A stretch of 43,606 nucleotides of DNA from an uncultured Eggerthellaceae bacterium (GCA_949840905.1 CATKXW010000020.1:1-43606); one strand, 5' to 3'; counted from the stretch's first letter, positions 15,830 through 24,440 are shown. The notes: a model not told the origin generated them from the letters alone. Numbers and translations: made by a program.

Positions 15830-16447
15830 ATGGAGCTGCCGAGGCAACTAAGGGCTAACCGCGAACGCTTGGGCCTGTCCCAGGAAGACGTTGCGCACGC
15901 GATATACGTGTCGCGCCAGACGATGTCCAGCTGGGAGAGGGGCAAGACCTATCCCGACGTGCAGAGCCTCATGTTGCTCAGCCAGCTTTTCGGCGTCTCC
16001 ATCGACGAACTCGTGAAAGGAGACGTGGTTTCAATGAAGGAGATGGTCAGCAAAGATGCGGTGGTGATGGAGAGGATGGCGCTCGGATCTGTAATGCTCA
16101 TGCTCATGGGCATTGCCTGCATGGTCGGGCTGAACGCCGTCTGGAAGGACTCCTCGCCGGTGCCGTACATGTCGATCGGCTCTCTTGCGGGAATAGCTGC
16201 GATGGCCGCATTTTGGATCCCCTCGCTCGTGCTTTCGATGCGGATAGAGAAGATCAAGAAGGATCATAGCCTGGTGACCTACCGCGAAATCAGCGCCTTC
16301 ATGGATGGCGAGGAGATTCCCGAGGAGAGCAAGGCGCTTTCCAGAAGCAAGCCCCTGCTGTCCAATATCGTGAAGCTTGTCTGCGGTGCCGGTATTGGGC
16401 TGATCGTCGCATTCGTTCTCACGCTCATCGTCAATGCGCTGCACTAG
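15830..16447 (+). CDS. XRE regulator fused to a membrane domain
   Basis: The 205-residue protein has an N-terminal helix-turn-helix (residues about 6-62; LRANRERLGLSQEDVAHAIY, SRQTMSSWERGKTYPD, VSIDELVKGD), a linker, then two closely spaced membrane segments (about 85-105 and 115-138) and another near the C-terminus (180-203). Such proteins are thought to be membrane-tethered regulators responding to envelope state. ATG 15830 follows AAGGGAGGTGCCG; a longer reading upstream lacks a ribosome binding site. It stands alone. Confidence 0.85.
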   Translation: MELPRQLRANRERLGLSQEDVAHAIYVSRQTMSSWERGKTYPDVQSLMLLSQLFGVSIDELVKGDVVSMKEMVSKDAVVMERMALGSVMLMLMGIACMVGLNAVWKDSSPVPYMSIGSLAGIAAMAAFWIPSLVLSMRIEKIKKDHSLVTYREISAFMDGEEIPEESKALSRSKPLLSNIVKLVCGAGIGLIVAFVLTLIVNALH

Positions 16448-16489
16448 CCGCCGATGCGAAGACCGCCGTCCTGCGTCACTAGCGTCACT

Positions 16490-16610
16490 AGCGCACAAGA
16501 CCCTCCGCTGCTGCAACACTAGCGCTAGCGCGCAAGACCCTCCTCTGCTGCAAGATGCTCGATGACGCAGGATGACGCAGCAGGATGACGCAGGACGGGG
16601 ATAACGTCAT
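16490..16610. repeat. 27-base direct repeats, then REP family A (single copy)
   Basis: AGCGC(A/G)CAAGACCCTCC is the start of a 27-base unit present at 16490-16516 and 16527-16553. Then the outer end of REP A is repeated in tandem (GATGACGCAG at 16561 and 16571), leading into one REP copy at 16583-16610. These fill the gene-free stretch 16448-16769; otherwise only the ribosome binding site of the next gene is visible. Confidence 0.7.
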
Positions 16611-16769
16611 TTCTTTGCGCCATCCCCTGGCTCGCTCGCGCTCAGCGGGAGGTGCTTTGCCTCATCACCTCTCAAAAACGTTAGAGACCGGTAAGGCAAA
16701 TCGATGGCGGCTGCAGCATCGGAGCGGCATCATCGCCTTACGGATTAGAACGACCAAGGAGAGTGACCC

Positions 16770-17141
16770 ATGAGCAAGCAGAGAACGATGGTGATCGCAT
16801 CAATCGTTATCGTCGGATTAGTGGCGGTTCTTCTTTTTGCCGCGTCGATGACGAATTTGCTCTTAGTTGGCGACTACTACGTCAGGATCGATAACGCCTG
16901 CGTTTTTGAGAATGAGCCAAGCGGTGGAGTTATCAATTTAGGGTCGAGCGAGCCGTACCTCTACGAACTTGAGGCAGTCAACGCGACAGGAGACAAGGCT
17001 GAGATAAAATTCGGAACCTCTCGAGAACTGCGCCAGGATGCTTTTATAAAACTGGACCTTCAGCCGATTCGCGGGGTCGTCGGATGGTCGGAAGTCTCAA
17101 AAGATGCGCTTCCAACCAATGTTGCAGAAGTCCTTGCGTAA
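16770..17141 (+). CDS. YxeA family protein (DUF1093)
   Basis: The 123-residue protein has one N-terminal membrane or signal segment (residues about 7-32), then an extracellular small beta domain. The family pattern is clear: a Tyr-rich start (GDYYVRIDN), YLYELEAVNATGDKAEIKFG, the basic T/S-SRELR element, FIKLDLQPIRGVVGWSEVSK, and DALPTNV at the end. Function is unknown. AAGGAGAGTGACCC precedes the ATG. It lies alone between two oppositely facing REP A copies (16583 and 17277). Its base composition is lower in GC than its neighbours, so it may be a recent arrival. Confidence 0.85.
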   Translation: MSKQRTMVIASIVIVGLVAVLLFAASMTNLLLVGDYYVRIDNACVFENEPSGGVINLGSSEPYLYELEAVNATGDKAEIKFGTSRELRQDAFIKLDLQPIRGVVGWSEVSKDALPTNVAEVLA

Positions 17142-17215
17142 CACGGAGTGCGTAACGCATAACGCAAGGGATGTGAGTCAAGTAGATCAACAGTGAAGGA
17201 AGTCGAGGGGATACA

Positions 17216-17262
17216 GGCGTGAGTCAAAGAGTCAAGCGGACAGCTCTCTTGACTCCCACGCC
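17216..17262. repeat. Two-tier inverted repeat after the YxeA gene
   Basis: Outer arms GGCGTG (17216-17221) and CACGCC (17257-17262) enclose inner arms GAGTCAAG (17229-17236) and CTTGACTC (17248-17255). CTTGACTC also occurs in the hairpin at 8915-8956 and, unpaired, near 5967. This may be a third repeat family or a terminator without T tract. Confidence 0.45.
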
Positions 17263-17276
17263 GCCTTGAGCCGTCC

Positions 17277-17305
17277 GATGACATTATCCCCGTCCTGCGT
17301 CATCC
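17277..17305 (-). repeat. REP family A, single copy with partial copies
   Basis: One copy in the orientation opposite to 16583-16610, so the pair flanks the YxeA gene as inverted repeats. Partial outer ends (TGCGTCATCC) continue to 17345. Confidence 0.8.
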
Positions 17306-17423
17306 TGCGCCCTGCATCCCCTGTGCGTCATCCCTGCGTCATCCTCCGAGCCGATTTGATTCCACCCTGTCCTTGGGCGTACTATGGACGCATCTTCTTC
17401 CCGACAAGGAGCAAGGGAACAAC

Positions 17424-18263
17424 ATGACCTTCGACACGCTGAACGAGCGCGAGCTGACGACGGAGCAGGGGTCGATCCGCTACTGGATCGGCCGGGCGGG
17501 AGCGAATGCCGACGTCCTTCCTTGGCTTGTCTTCCTGCCAGGGCTTACGGCGGACCATCGGCTATTCGACAAGCAGGTGGAGCATTTCGTCGGGCGTGCG
17601 AACGTGCTGGTCTGGGACGCTCCTTCGCATGGCGAGTCGCGGCCCTTCGAGCTCGCATGGACGATGGAGGACCTGGTGCGCTGGCTGCATGACATCCTCG
17701 AGCGAGAGGGCGTTATGCGCCCTACCCTGGTCGGCCAGTCCATGGGCGGCTACACGGCTCAAGCGTTCATGGAGCTCTTCCCCGGCGAGGCGGCCGGGTT
17801 CGTGTCGATCGACTCCTGCCCCTTGCAGCGCAGCTATTACGCCCGATGGGAGCTCGCCGCGCTCCGCCATACCAAGCTCATGTACCTCTCCTTCCCATGG
17901 AAGGCGCTGGTGGCATTGGGGTCGAACGGCACTGCCACGTCCGCATGCGGGCGCGCTCTCATGCGCGAGATGATGCTCGGCTACGGCAAGAGGGAGTACT
18001 GCGAGCTTGCCGCCCACGGCTACCGGGTGCTGGCCGATGCTATCGCGGCGGACCGGCCGTATCGCATCGACTGTCCGTTCATGCTGATCTGCGGGGAAGA
18101 GGATCACGCGGGTTCGGCCAAGCACTACGACCGCGCATGGGAGCAGCGCACCGGCAACCCGGTCCGCTGGATCGAAGGCGCAGGCCACAATTCCAACTGC
18201 GATGCGCCCGAAGAGGTCAACGCCGCCATCGAGGAGTTCCTAGCGAAGCTGCGGGCCGACTAG
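17424..18263 (+). CDS. Alpha/beta hydrolase
   Basis: The 279-residue cytoplasmic protein has an alpha/beta hydrolase core: oxyanion region FLPGLTADHR, nucleophile elbow GQSMGGYTAQ (Ser), acid in ICGEEDHAG, and the catalytic His in GAGHNSNCD. A helical cap lies at about residues 135-215. ATG 17424 follows AAGGAGCAAGGG; an upstream in-frame Met at 17373 lacks a site. Family members hydrolyse esters, amides or C-C bonds, and nothing here fixes the substrate. Confidence 0.88.
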   Translation: MTFDTLNERELTTEQGSIRYWIGRAGANADVLPWLVFLPGLTADHRLFDKQVEHFVGRANVLVWDAPSHGESRPFELAWTMEDLVRWLHDILEREGVMRPTLVGQSMGGYTAQAFMELFPGEAAGFVSIDSCPLQRSYYARWELAALRHTKLMYLSFPWKALVALGSNGTATSACGRALMREMMLGYGKREYCELAAHGYRVLADAIAADRPYRIDCPFMLICGEEDHAGSAKHYDRAWEQRTGNPVRWIEGAGHNSNCDAPEEVNAAIEEFLAKLRAD

Positions 18264-18389
18264 GCTACCGCTCTGCCCCTCTCGCACCGGCCGCGAAGCG
18301 GCCGGAGAAGGTGACACGGGCGCCGTCTTGCGCCATCATGGTGAGGCTGAAACGTAACGGCGCGAAACCGATGGTACCAAGGAGCGATG

Positions 18390-18605
18390 ATGCCTCATAT
18401 CACGATCGAATCCGGAAAGCTCACCAACGAGCAGAAGCGCACTCTCGTGGAGCGCCTGACGGCGACGTCCTCCGAGGTCATGCGCATCCCTCCTGAGTTC
18501 TTCAGCATCACCATCCATGAAGTCGATGACGCGAGCTACGGCATCGGCGGCAGATGCATCGACGTCGTGAAGCGGGAGTACGCCGAAAGGCGGTCGCAGC
18601 GATGA
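18390..18605 (+). CDS. Tautomerase family protein (4-oxalocrotonate tautomerase-like)
   Basis: The 71-residue protein begins PHITIESG after Met removal, so Pro is the N-terminal catalytic base of this superfamily. Of the two adjacent ATGs (18387 and 18390) the second must be used, or the Pro would be masked. [20 protein letters not shown] and FFSITIHEV follow the beta-alpha-beta pattern of the family. AAGGAGCG lies in front. The ATGA overlap with the GNAT gene indicates co-translation. Confidence 0.88.
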   Translation: MPHITIESGKLTNEQKRTLVERLTATSSEVMRIPPEFFSITIHEVDDASYGIGGRCIDVVKREYAERRSQR

Positions 18606-19168
18606 TCCTGGAAACGGACCGACTCGTCCTGCGCCCCTGGCGGGAATCCGACGCGGAGGCCCTCTACCGCTATGCGAAGGACCCGGACGTGGGGCCGATC
18701 GCGGGCTGGCCGCCGCATGAAAGCGTCGAGCACAGCCGCAAGATCATCCGCGATGTGCTGTCCGCGCCGGAGACCTACGCGGTCGTCCTCAAGGAGACCG
18801 GCGAGCCCATCGGCAGCGTGGGCCTGCTCTTCGGCGGCAGCGGCACGGTGCCGCTGCCGGAAGGCGAGGCCGAGCTCGGCTACTGGATCGGCAGGCCCTA
18901 CTGGGGGCGCGGCCTCATTCCCGAGGCGTCGCGCGAGCTCGTCCGCCACGCGTTCGAGGACGTGGGGGTCGATCGCCTGCGGTGCGCCTGCGACGACACG
19001 AACGACAAGTCGAAGCGCGTCATGGACAAGTGCGGCTTCGCCTTCGACCGCATCGAGAAGGGCGTGCCCTGCGAGCTCATGGGAGACGTTCGGGACACAT
19101 GCTTCGCCGTGCTGCCAAAGGAGCGGTGGGAAAGCGAGGCGGGGGCCGGACGAGGCGAAAGGCCATAG
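18602..19168 (+). CDS. GNAT-family N-acetyltransferase (RimJ/RimL-like)
   Basis: The 188-residue protein opens with [19 protein letters not shown], the typical RimJ/RimL start, and has the acetyl-CoA binding stretch [20 protein letters not shown] and the later [15 protein letters not shown] motif. Such enzymes acetylate protein N-termini or small amines. It starts at the ATG overlapping the tautomerase stop. The last 20 residues are Gly/Ala/Arg-rich and probably disordered. Confidence 0.9.
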   Translation: MILETDRLVLRPWRESDAEALYRYAKDPDVGPIAGWPPHESVEHSRKIIRDVLSAPETYAVVLKETGEPIGSVGLLFGGSGTVPLPEGEAELGYWIGRPYWGRGLIPEASRELVRHAFEDVGVDRLRCACDDTNDKSKRVMDKCGFAFDRIEKGVPCELMGDVRDTCFAVLPKERWESEAGAGRGERP

Positions 19169-19256
19169 CCCTCGCATCATCGGATGCCGTCGAGCATGGC
19201 TTCATCCATCCGCCCTCTAGGCGCATAATGAGCTCATCCAAACCGAGGGAGGCGCA

Positions 19257-19691
19257 ATGCAGCACCAATGCAAGGTGACGGTTCTCGAAACGAAGTGCTT
19301 CGATGACCTGCAGGCGGAATACCTTGCCGATCCGCACAGCGGCCCATGCCCGTGCTTCGCGGCCGGGGACGAGTTCCTCTTCCAGCGCACGCCCGAGCAT
19401 GACGACTTCTACCATCTGGGCCGCGGCACGCGCCTGCGCGACGGCGGGGATTGGCCGTGCGGTGAGGCTTGGGATGCCATCAGCCGCTACCTCTACGCCG
19501 CGCTCCAAGGTGGCTCCATCATGCATGCGTGGACGCGTGACGAGCGGCTGATGATCGCCTGCTGCAACGATGGGACGCGCCCTGTCGTCTTCAAGCTCGA
19601 GCGCATCGACGTCTCGGAGACGGAAGAGGAGGCCGCCTGGCTTACCGGCCAGGATTTCGTGAACAGCGCGGAAGACGCCTACACAGGTTAG
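19257..19691 (+). CDS. TIGR04076 family protein
   Basis: The 144-residue protein begins CKVTVLETKCFDDLQAEYL and has GPCPCFAAGDEFLF, CGEAWDAISRYLYAALQGGS and LMIACCNDGTRPVVFKLERI, matching the TIGR04076 family pattern. Conserved Cys residues (GPCP, ACC) suggest metal or redox chemistry, but the function is unknown. GGGAGGCGC lies upstream of ATG 19257. Monocistronic by spacing. Confidence 0.85.
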   Translation: MQHQCKVTVLETKCFDDLQAEYLADPHSGPCPCFAAGDEFLFQRTPEHDDFYHLGRGTRLRDGGDWPCGEAWDAISRYLYAALQGGSIMHAWTRDERLMIACCNDGTRPVVFKLERIDVSETEEEAAWLTGQDFVNSAEDAYTG

Positions 19692-19880
19692 GCGCGGCAA
19701 CAGCTCCCGCAGAGACCTCGGAGCCAACGGCCAATAGCGCAAGGGGAAGGTTCCGTACCTCCCCGGTGCTCCCCATGGCGTCGATCCAGACACGGGAAAA
19801 GCCCGCATCGGACAAGTCGCAGCCCTGCAGCTCGACCACGATGTCGCCAAGCGACCGCGCTTCATTCTTGACACTGACGA
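19692..19880 (-). pseudogene. Possible reverse-strand gene remnant
   Basis: In one reverse frame a coding-like stretch reads SVKNEARSLGDIVVELQGCD and continues with DAGFSRVWIDAMGSTG and LPLALLAVGSEVSAGAVAA. It runs without a stop from about 19880 to beyond 19692, yet lacks a proper start. I do not recognise the family. It may be a fragment; the evidence is weak. Confidence 0.25.
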
Positions 19881-19918
19881 CATGAAGAATAAGAATAGAA
19901 TTCTATATTTCTAGAAAT
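19868..19918 (+). promoter_or_regulatory. Promoter and palindromic operator of the Fic locus
   Basis: TTGACA (19868-19873) is followed after 16-17 bases by a TAAGAAT-type -10 (about 19890-19896). Two perfect palindromes follow, AGAATTCT (19897-19904) and ATTTCTAGAAAT (19907-19918), placed where a repressor would block transcription. The partner protein encoded next is the natural candidate to bind them. Confidence 0.5.
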
Positions 19919-19935
19919 CTTACTTTGAAAGGGGT

Positions 19936-20265
19936 ATGGTGTACAAGGCTCCTAAACCGGCATCGTTCGAGGATTTTCTTGGGGCCCCTACTCGCCTTTC
20001 GGAACGGGAGAGGACGCATGCCGGCAACTCCGGCAGCGAAGCGCCGGCACCCGCCGCCAGGCCCTCCCTGGCGCGTGGCGCGAAGAGCCCCAAGACTCCC
20101 TCCCAAAAGGTGAAAGTGGGGCTGACCATAGACGAGAGCCTTGTCGATGCCGTCGACGACTACATCTACCACGCGCGAAAGCAAGGACGCCGGCTTAAGA
20201 AGAACAGCGTGTACGAAACCGCTCTGCGCCGATTCCTCGAAGCCGAAGGGATCGACGTCCGATGA
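19936..20265 (+). CDS. Putative antitoxin/DNA-binding partner of the Fic protein
   Basis: The 109-residue protein has a Pro/Ala/Ser-rich, probably disordered N-terminal half (to about residue 58) and a C-terminal domain KVKVGLTIDESLVDAVDDYI...KKNSVYETALRRFLEAEG. This resembles a ribbon-helix-helix fold: a strand, then two helices, as in ParD/CopG-like regulators. The stop overlaps the Fic start by ATGA, the classic toxin-antitoxin layout. Start ATG 19936, GAAAGGGG upstream. I infer that it represses its own promoter at the palindromes upstream; it does not resemble the FicA inhibitor helix. Confidence 0.65.
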   Translation: MVYKAPKPASFEDFLGAPTRLSERERTHAGNSGSEAPAPAARPSLARGAKSPKTPSQKVKVGLTIDESLVDAVDDYIYHARKQGRRLKKNSVYETALRRFLEAEGIDVR

Positions 20266-20930
20266 CCGCGAACGGAAGGCTCTCCCTCGAGGACAACATC
20301 TTCCTCGCCAAGCGGAACTTGGTGGACAGCATCTGGAAAGAGGCTCGCCTCGAGGGTATCGCCGTCACGTACCCCCAGACCGCCGATGTGCTCGAAGGCC
20401 GCGTGGTGGCCGACCTGAGCCTTGAGCAGAACCTCGCCCTCAACAACCTGAAGCAGGCATGGAGCTATGTTCTCGATGAACCCCACGCCATAGACTTCGA
20501 CGCCCTGCTGCATCTCAACCTGCTCATCGGCCAAGGCGGAGTGGTTCGCTATGCGGGCGAGCTGCGCGACGGGCTTGTCCGCATCGGGGGCACCGAGTTC
20601 ATGCCGCCCGTTCCCGACGAGGACCGGGCCCTCAGCGAATTTGAGCGAATTCTTTCCGTGGACGAACCCGTCATGCGCGCCTTGCTCGCGTTCGCATGGA
20701 CGTGCCGCTCGCAGCTGTTCCGCGACGGCAACAAGCGGACCGCCCAGCTTGTCGCCAATGACATCCTCATCCATTCGGGCGAGGGCATTCTGGCTGTGCC
20801 CATTGACGCCCAAGAGGAGTTCTTCGGATTGCTGGTGGAGTTCTACGAGAGCAACATCCCGGACGAGCTCATCTCGTTCCTGCGTGAGAAGTGCATCGAA
20901 AAGCCTGCGATCGGGAAGGCCGACGCTTAA
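20262..20930 (+). CDS. Fic-domain protein with catalytic His replaced by Gln
   Basis: The 222-residue protein follows the Fic layout: N-terminal NIFLAKRNLVDSIWKEARLE and GIAVTYPQTADVL, a flap region near GGTEFMPPVP, and the Fic motif at residues 151-160 reading QLFRDGNKRT. Canonical Fic enzymes have His at the first position (HPFxxGN) to activate the target hydroxyl for AMP transfer; here it is Gln151 (CAG at 20712). The anion-binding GNKR part is intact. Either AMPylation is lost or a different chemistry is used. I believe Gln/Ser variants occur in related Firmicutes proteins, so it may be a subfamily rather than a dead copy. Confidence 0.88.
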   Translation: MTANGRLSLEDNIFLAKRNLVDSIWKEARLEGIAVTYPQTADVLEGRVVADLSLEQNLALNNLKQAWSYVLDEPHAIDFDALLHLNLLIGQGGVVRYAGELRDGLVRIGGTEFMPPVPDEDRALSEFERILSVDEPVMRALLAFAWTCRSQLFRDGNKRTAQLVANDILIHSGEGILAVPIDAQEEFFGLLVEFYESNIPDELISFLREKCIEKPAIGKADA

Positions 20931-20947
20931 CAACCGTGAGCTCCTGC

Positions 20948-21100
20948 ATGAAGTGGGGCATCCTCTGCCTCCCTGAGCCCGAACTGGACTGGACGTTCCT
21001 GGAGCGCATGGCCGATCTCATCACTCACGAAGCCTTCGGCCTCTGTTGCGTCTGCTACGACCTGACCCCCAATCCCATAGGCACGGTGGAGTGGGAATGA
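20948..21100 (+). CDS. Short hypothetical protein
   Basis: A 50-residue reading from ATG 20948 contains LDWTFLERMADLITHEAFGL and ends CVCYDLTPNPIGTVEWE. Its composition is protein-like, but its ribosome binding site (GTGAGCTCC) is poor. It could be a short gene of the Fic operon or the end of a decayed one. Not recognised. Confidence 0.35.
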   Translation: MKWGILCLPEPELDWTFLERMADLITHEAFGLCCVCYDLTPNPIGTVEWE

Positions 21101-21168
21101 CCATTAACGACTCGGCTCGGAGGTGCGTGCGCTGTTGCCGAAAAGTCATAGGCTCAACTGCCCAGAGA

Positions 21169-21744
21169 TCACGGTCGCTTCAGGAATCCATTCACGCCAC
21201 CGCAGACGAGCTTCACCGCCATGTCGGATATCTCTTCCTCCGACAGCGACTTCCCGGAGGCGACCCACTGACGGTAGATGGCCAGCGTCGACTCGGTGAT
21301 GAACGTCAAAAGGACGTCTTGCTCGGCACCGCTTCTTCTGCCATCGAAGCTCCGATCGTGCGTGCTCTCATCAATCACGCGACTCGTCATCGTACGGCTC
21401 AGGTCCCGGTACGCCGGAGCGCAGATTATGCGTTCGAGCGCCGCACCCTGGGATATGGTGAATCGGAAGAACTCGCGCGTGATCTGCTCCAGGTCGTCAG
21501 GAAGCTCGAGTCCCTCGGTCTGCTTCATATAGTCTTCGAAAAGCCCGTCCTGTAGCTCGAGCAGCAGATCGCTGAGCGTCGGGTAATAGCGATAGAAGGT
21601 CTTCTTGTTGATGCGTGCCCTGTCGCAGAGCTCCTTGACGGTGATGTCCTTGTACTCCTTCTCGCAGAGCAGCTCTTCGAATGCGGAGTAGATGCCATCT
21701 ATGGTCTTTTGGACGCGAAGGTCTTCAGTGCCGGTCAGTCTCAC
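21169..21744 (-). CDS. TetR-family transcriptional regulator
   Basis: The 191-residue protein starts at GTG 21744 (AAAGGTTGTCCC upstream); the longer reading upstream extends through the divergent promoter region. The N-terminal helix-turn-helix is clear: TIDGIYSAFEELLCEKEYKD, ITVKELCDRARINKKTFYRY and YPTLSDLL. The C-terminal ligand domain ends GGVNGFLKR, as in the TetR_C subgroup related to DhaS/AcrR-like regulators. It is divergent from the aldo/keto reductase gene at 21977 and probably represses it. Confidence 0.88.
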   Translation of the reverse strand: MRLTGTEDLRVQKTIDGIYSAFEELLCEKEYKDITVKELCDRARINKKTFYRYYPTLSDLLLELQDGLFEDYMKQTEGLELPDDLEQITREFFRFTISQGAALERIICAPAYRDLSRTMTSRVIDESTHDRSFDGRRSGAEQDVLLTFITESTLAIYRQWVASGKSLSEEEISDMAVKLVCGGVNGFLKRP

Positions 21745-21976
21745 GGGACAACCTTTCAGTTCATGCGCATCGGTTCGCTGGGCCTTTGGCAGCGAACCGC
21801 GAAAGGCCAGTGAACGTTTTGGCAAAATAAGCAACCTTTTCTTGCTCAGGGTCGCATATGTCACGGTTCTTAAGAAGCCGACCATCGACAACAGTGGCTC
21901 ATGCAAGTTAAATCACTATTAGGAATTATGAAACTTTGGTTTCCGAACGTCCAGGACCCACAGGAAAGGCAGAACC

Positions 21977-22855
21977 ATGAGCACGACGGAAGAGATGCTC
22001 GAAGAGCAGACCCATATCACGCTGAACGATGGCAACGTCATCCCGCAGTTCGGCTTCGGCGTCTTCATGATCGAGGGCGATGACGCCACCGAGAAGGCCT
22101 GTACCGAGGCGATGGGCCTCGGCTACCGCCACATCGACACGGCCCATGCCTATCAGAACGAACGCGGCGTCGGGGCGGCGGTCGCAGGAAGCGGCGTTCC
22201 CCGCGACGAGGTCTGGATCACCACGAAGCTCTGGCCGAGCGAGTACGGCGAGGGCAAGACCAGCGCCGCCATCGACAAGATGCTCGATCGCTTGGGCACC
22301 GACCACATCGACCTGCTGCTCCTGCACCAGCAGTTCGGCGATCACATCGGAGCCTGGAAGGACATGGAGAAGGCGATCCGCGACGGACGCGTGCGCTCCA
22401 TCGGCCTTTCCAACTTCGAGTCCGAGCGTTTGGAAGAGGTGCTGGAGGCCGCCGAGATCATGCCGTCAGTGCTCCAAGTGGAATGCCACCCGTACTATCC
22501 GCAGCACCAGCTGAAAGAGCGCATCGCGCGCTACGGCATCGCCATCGAGAGCTGGTACCCGCTGGGGCATGGCGATGCCGGGCTGCTCAACGAGCCCGTG
22601 TTCGTCGAGCTCGCCGAGAAGCACGGCAAGACGCCCGCGCAGATCATCCTGCGCTGGCACATCCAAGAGGGCAACATCGTCTTCCCAAAGACCACCGATC
22701 CCGAGCACATGAAGCAGAACATCGACATCTTCGACTTCGAGCTGACCGACGACGAGATGGCGCGCATCGGCGCGCTCGACAGCGGCAAGCGCTTCTTCAA
22801 CGTGCCTCTCGAGGAACAGGAGCGCACCCTCGGCGCATTCGTGCCAGCTGACTAG
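21977..22855 (+). CDS. Aldo/keto reductase (2,5-diketogluconate reductase type)
   Basis: The 292-residue NADPH-dependent reductase has the tetrad Asp/Tyr in YRHIDTAHAYQNERGVG, Lys in VWITTKLWPSEYG and His in IDLLLLHQQFGD. Cofactor motifs are IILRWHIQEGNIVFPKTTDP and the IGLSNF segment. The tail (TLGAFVPAD) is short. Length and pattern fit the AKR5-type small-aldehyde/keto-sugar reductases. ATG 21977 follows AGGAAAGGCAGAACC. Divergent from the TetR gene, which likely controls it. Confidence 0.9.
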   Translation: MSTTEEMLEEQTHITLNDGNVIPQFGFGVFMIEGDDATEKACTEAMGLGYRHIDTAHAYQNERGVGAAVAGSGVPRDEVWITTKLWPSEYGEGKTSAAIDKMLDRLGTDHIDLLLLHQQFGDHIGAWKDMEKAIRDGRVRSIGLSNFESERLEEVLEAAEIMPSVLQVECHPYYPQHQLKERIARYGIAIESWYPLGHGDAGLLNEPVFVELAEKHGKTPAQIILRWHIQEGNIVFPKTTDPEHMKQNIDIFDFELTDDEMARIGALDSGKRFFNVPLEEQERTLGAFVPAD

Positions 22856-22916
22856 CCAATAGCTTGATTCTGACGCCTGTAATGGGCGCCCTTTCCTTTT
22901 TGAAAGGAGCCTGCAT

Positions 22917-23051
22917 ATGGCGGAGACGAAGAGAGGGCCGCTCGGATTCGATGTCATAGGACTACCTGTTAGCGCCAATGACATCGGCGTCTCGCGAACT
23001 TCTCCGAGAGCGACCTCGCATCGTATGGAGTGGTTCGATGGCCAAAAATGA
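22917..23051 (+). CDS. Small open frame with strong ribosome binding site
   Basis: A 44-residue reading starts at ATG 22917 with TGAAAGGAGCC 6-7 bases in front, one of the best sites in the window. The peptide (MAETKRGPLGFDVIGLPVSA, then NDIGVSRTSPRAT and EWFDGQK) is not recognised. It lies between two aldo/keto reductase genes and stops 25 bases before the second. It may be a real small protein or the truncated head of a lost gene whose ribosome binding site survives. Confidence 0.4.
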   Translation: MAETKRGPLGFDVIGLPVSANDIGVSRTSPRATSHRMEWFDGQK

Positions 23052-23076
23052 TCAATACCGTTCATAAGAGGTGGCA

Positions 23077-24043
23077 ATGGAAGAGAGAATGCTGCGGGAT
23101 ATCGAGGTGTCCGAGGTCGGCATGGGCTGCATGGCCTTCAGTCACGGCTATGGCAAGATCCCGCCCGAGCGGTATAGCATCGAGGCGATTCGTGAGGCCT
23201 ATGACCACGGGTGCACCTTCTTCGATACGGCCGAGATCTACGGACCGAACTTAAGCCCTTTGCACAGGGGCCATAACGAAACGATCCTAGGGAAGGCACT
23301 GGCGGATGTTCGCGACGAGGTCGTGATCGGAACGAAGATGATGCCGCGCGGCGGCATGGGGCGAAATGCTTACCGGGAGCTTCGTCAGCATCTGGACGGG
23401 TCGCTTGAGCGTCTGCGAACGGACTACATCGATGTGTATTACATCCACAGAACCAGCGGCGAGGCGATCGAGGATGTAGCATTCGCGATGGGTCGGCTCA
23501 TGGACGAGGGCCTGATCCGCGGATGGGGCCTCTCTCAGGTCGATGTTGACGTGATCGACCGGGCTCAGCAGGTGACCCCGTTGGCTGCCATCCAGAACAT
23601 CTACTCCATGGTCGAGCGCGACTGCGAGCATGCCGTCATCCCCTATTGCCTGGAGCACGATATCGGGTTCGTGCCGTTCTCGCCCATAGCGAGCGGGCTC
23701 CTCTCGGGGAAGATCACGCCCGAGACGAAGTTCGAGCGCCACGACGACGTCCGCAACTGGGTGCCTCAGCTCTCGAAGCGAAACATCGAAGGGAATCAGC
23801 CCATCATCGACGTCATCACCGAGTTCGCCGAGCTGAAAGGATGCATGCCTGCCCAGATCTCGCTCGCATGGATGCTGCACAAATGGTCGAACGTCGTGCC
23901 CATCCCGGGCTCCAAGAACAAGGAGCGCATCATCGAGAACCTCGGGGCTTCGAAGGTGGAGCTCACCGGCGCCGAGTTCGCAGCGCTCGAAGCGGCGCTC
24001 GACGAATGCACCGTGCACGGACATCGGGGGCTTGGGGGCTTCT

Positions 24044-24045
<2 letters not shown>
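23077..24045 (+). CDS. Aldo/keto reductase family oxidoreductase
   Basis: The 322-residue protein has VSEVGMGCMAFSHGYG at the first strand, tetrad residues in CTFFDTAEIYG, VIGTKMMPRG and VYYIHRTSG, and FVPFSPIASGLLSGK plus VVPIPGSKNKERI at the cofactor end. This is the YhdN/AKR13-like group. ATG 23077 follows AAGAGGTGGCA. It probably shares a transcript with the reductase upstream. Debris of a third reductase follows directly. Confidence 0.9.
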
Positions 24046-24314
<269 letters not shown>

Positions 24315-24369
24315 TGGCGAGGCCCCATCGTGTCTTCTGCTTGTTGCCGTGAGGATGCTGCCGGTATAT

Positions 24370-24440
24370 AATCCAGGACACGTGGACTGGCCTTCGAGGT
24401 CCGGGTCCACCCTGCGGCGGGGATATGCCCCGCCTTTTTC
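24370..24440 (+). ncRNA. Structured leader RNA upstream of DUF3800 gene
   Basis: Two hairpins in series. The first has arms GTGGAC (24382-24387) and GTCCAC (24405-24410), with an inner CCTTCGAGG. The second has perfect arms GGCGGGG (24416-24422) and CCCCGCC (24428-24434) with loop ATATG, followed by TTTTT (24435-24439), and so looks like an intrinsic terminator 24 bases before the start codon. Conserved RNA motifs upstream of DUF3800 genes (the DUF3800 RNA motifs) have been reported from comparative genomics; this fits that context. I cannot assign a subtype. Confidence 0.6.

Noticed and set aside
5851-17305. Repeated 29-30-base units as a CRISPR array
   Set aside because: The copies are kilobases apart or in back-to-back hairpins, without regular spacers or cas genes; they fit REPs.
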